7,233 nt of DNA from Flavobacteriales bacterium CG_4_9_14_3_um_filter_32_8 (GTDB lineage: Bacteria; Bacteroidota; Bacteroidia; Flavobacteriales_E; Vicingaceae), in assembly GCA_002790175.1 (NCBI GenBank), contig PFUQ01000072.1, positions 1 to 7,233 of the forward strand. Reading direction: 5' to 3'. Position numbers and translations under genes: made by a program. Below, in pieces: positions 6,078-7,233 of the stretch; positions within the stretch are counted from its first letter, which is position 1, and each line of letters starts with the position of its first letter. The notes under the pieces were generated by a model. That model did not search any database, was not told the origin of the DNA, and saw nothing but the letters and a program-made list of their open reading frames with translations.

Positions 6078-6935
6078 ATGAGAATAATTATCCTTTTGTT
6101 AGCTGTTTTAGTTTCATGCAACTTATTTGATGAAAAGAAGGATAATACTGCTATTGCTAGAGCTGAAAATAAATATTTAATTTATTCAGATATTGAGGAT
6201 ATTATTCCTAAGCATCTTAATAAGGAAGATAGCCTTCTTTTTATTACGAATTATATAAACAGTTGGATTAAAGAAAATTTAATTCTTCAAAAAGCAGAAA
6301 TAAATTTAAGCGATAATCAAAAAGATTTTCAAAAGCAGCTAGAGGATTATCGAAAATCCTTGCTGATTTATACCTATGAAAAAGAGTTAATTAAAAAACT
6401 ATTAGATACCAATATTGTTGAATCAGAAATACAAGAATTTTATGAACAAAATCAACAAAATTTTGTATTAAAAGATGATATTGTAAAAGTAAGGTACCTA
6501 AAGGTTTTTAAGAAAGCACCTCAAGTACAAAAGATAAGAAAAGTTTATGCTTCATTAAAGCCAAAAGATATTGAAAAGTTAACAGAATTGGCTCATCAGT
6601 ATGCCGAAAAATTTCATTTAAATGATGAGGAATGGATTTATTATGATGAATTAAAAAAAGAGGTGCCTTTAACATTAGACCAAACAACTAGTTATTTAAA
6701 AAATATAAAAAACATTGAAGTAGAGGATTCACTTTCTTATTATTTTGTTTTCGTAAAAGAGTATAAACTTAAAAATGATGTTTCACCGTTAAGTTTCGAA
6801 ACCAACAACATTAAAAATATTATAATTAATAAAAGAAAGTTAAGTTTGATAAATAAAGTGAGTAGCGATTTGTATCAGGAAGCGATAATAAATAATGATA
6901 TCGAAATTTATAATAACACTAAAGATGAAAAATAA
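6078..6935 (+). CDS. SurA-like lipoprotein with degenerate parvulin domain
   Basis: A 285-residue lipoprotein: the signal peptide ends in the lipobox LVSC, with Cys14 as the lipidated residue, followed by an acidic/lysine stretch (DEKKD). Residues 30-110 resemble the helical SurA_N chaperone part (KYLIYSDIEDIIPKHL, then a helix ending in YEKELIKKLL). Residues 117-230 follow the parvulin layout, opening with EIQEFYEQNQQNF as parvulins do, but the (A/S)H(I/L)L histidine position reads VRYLKVF, and neither a GGDLG loop nor a second histidine is present. Isomerase activity is therefore unlikely and a chaperone-only role more plausible. A C-terminal helix follows, as in SurA. It lies 70 bases after the PpiC-type gene and its 3' end overlaps the next gene by 11 bases. 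The gene may appear elsewhere simply as hypothetical. Confidence 0.8.
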   Translation: MRIIILLLAVLVSCNLFDEKKDNTAIARAENKYLIYSDIEDIIPKHLNKEDSLLFITNYINSWIKENLILQKAEINLSDNQKDFQKQLEDYRKSLLIYTYEKELIKKLLDTNIVESEIQEFYEQNQQNFVLKDDIVKVRYLKVFKKAPQVQKIRKVYASLKPKDIEKLTELAHQYAEKFHLNDEEWIYYDELKKEVPLTLDQTTSYLKNIKNIEVEDSLSYYFVFVKEYKLKNDVSPLSFETNNIKNIIINKRKLSLINKVSSDLYQEAIINNDIEIYNNTKDEK

Positions 6936-7233
6936 AATATTATTTCTAATAACGAGTATATTCCTTGCGTCTTTTCGTTTAACTGCTCAGGAAGAAGGAA
7001 AAGTAATAGATAAAACGATAGCTGTAATTGGAGATAATGTTATTTTAAAATCAGATTTAGAATCTCAAATCGTTTCCATAAGAGCTCAAGGAGTGTTAAT
7101 TGATGATAAAGCTAGGTGTGAGATGTTGGAACAATTGTTATTTCAAAAATTGCTATTACACCAGGCGGAAATCGATAGCGTTACAGTAACCGAAGCTGAA
7201 GTAGAATCGGAAATTGATCGAAGAATGAATTAT
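6925..7233 (+). CDS. surA: SurA-type periplasmic chaperone/peptidyl-prolyl isomerase (5' part, runs off the window)
   Basis: The first 103 codons are present, with no stop before the right edge. Residues 1-21 are a signal peptide (MKNK, hydrophobic core, LTA before QEE) with no lipobox. The mature N-terminus carries the SurA hallmark DKTIAVIGDNVILKSDLE (residues 29-46), then a helix with EMLEQLLFQKLLLHQAE and the start of the VTEAEVESEIDRR helix, matching the SurA_N chaperone domain. The parvulin domains would lie outside the window, so isomerase activity cannot be judged. The ATG at 6925 sits inside the end of the preceding gene in another frame (11-base overlap), which suggests translational coupling. 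The gene symbol rests on the N-domain only; Bacteroidota carry several SurA relatives. Confidence 0.85.
   Translation, partial: MKNKILFLITSIFLASFRLTAQEEGKVIDKTIAVIGDNVILKSDLESQIVSIRAQGVLIDDKARCEMLEQLLFQKLLLHQAEIDSVTVTEAEVESEIDRRMNY

Overview
The window reads as chromosomal DNA of an AT-rich member of the Bacteroidota, most likely order Flavobacteriales. Four things point there. The Fe-S protein and the small downstream protein are of flavobacterial type. Genes start without Shine-Dalgarno sequences. One promoter-like site matches the Bacteroidota -7 consensus TAnnTTTG. The guaB gene is followed directly by parvulin-type folding factors. All genes lie on the + strand.

Layout: positions 1-487 hold no convincing gene but are rich in inverted repeats (58-88, 126-140, a crossing pair 134-203, and a perfect 14-bp palindrome 257-270), ending with a promoter-like site at 425-432. 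A two-gene unit follows: a cysteine-rich CCG-domain Fe-S protein (488-1276) and a small conserved Bacteroidota protein (1332-1823) that databases often call 'ABC transporter ATPase' although it has no ATPase motifs. A lone zinc-ribbon protein of unknown function is at 1958-2356. After a 189-base spacer with a strong dyad (2457-2500) comes guaB (IMP dehydrogenase, 2546-4015). Behind guaB are three envelope-targeted folding factors: a PpiC-type protein with two complete parvulin domains (4034-6007), a SurA-like lipoprotein whose parvulin domain is degenerate (6078-6935), and the first 103 codons of a SurA-type protein (6925 to the right edge), which overlaps the lipoprotein gene by 11 bases.

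How the genes work together: the guaB-ppiC-lipoprotein-surA run looks like one transcription unit. guaB is cytosolic purine synthesis. The other three carry signal peptides and probably form a periplasmic chaperone set for outer-membrane protein maturation. The Fe-S protein is of the HdrB/GlpC/LutA electron-transfer kind and would normally have a ferredoxin-type partner subunit, which is not present upstream in this window.

I see no mobile element with a transposase, no CRISPR array, no RNA gene and no clearly new system. The least explained parts are the dyad-rich 5' region, the dyad in front of guaB, and the small zinc-ribbon gene.
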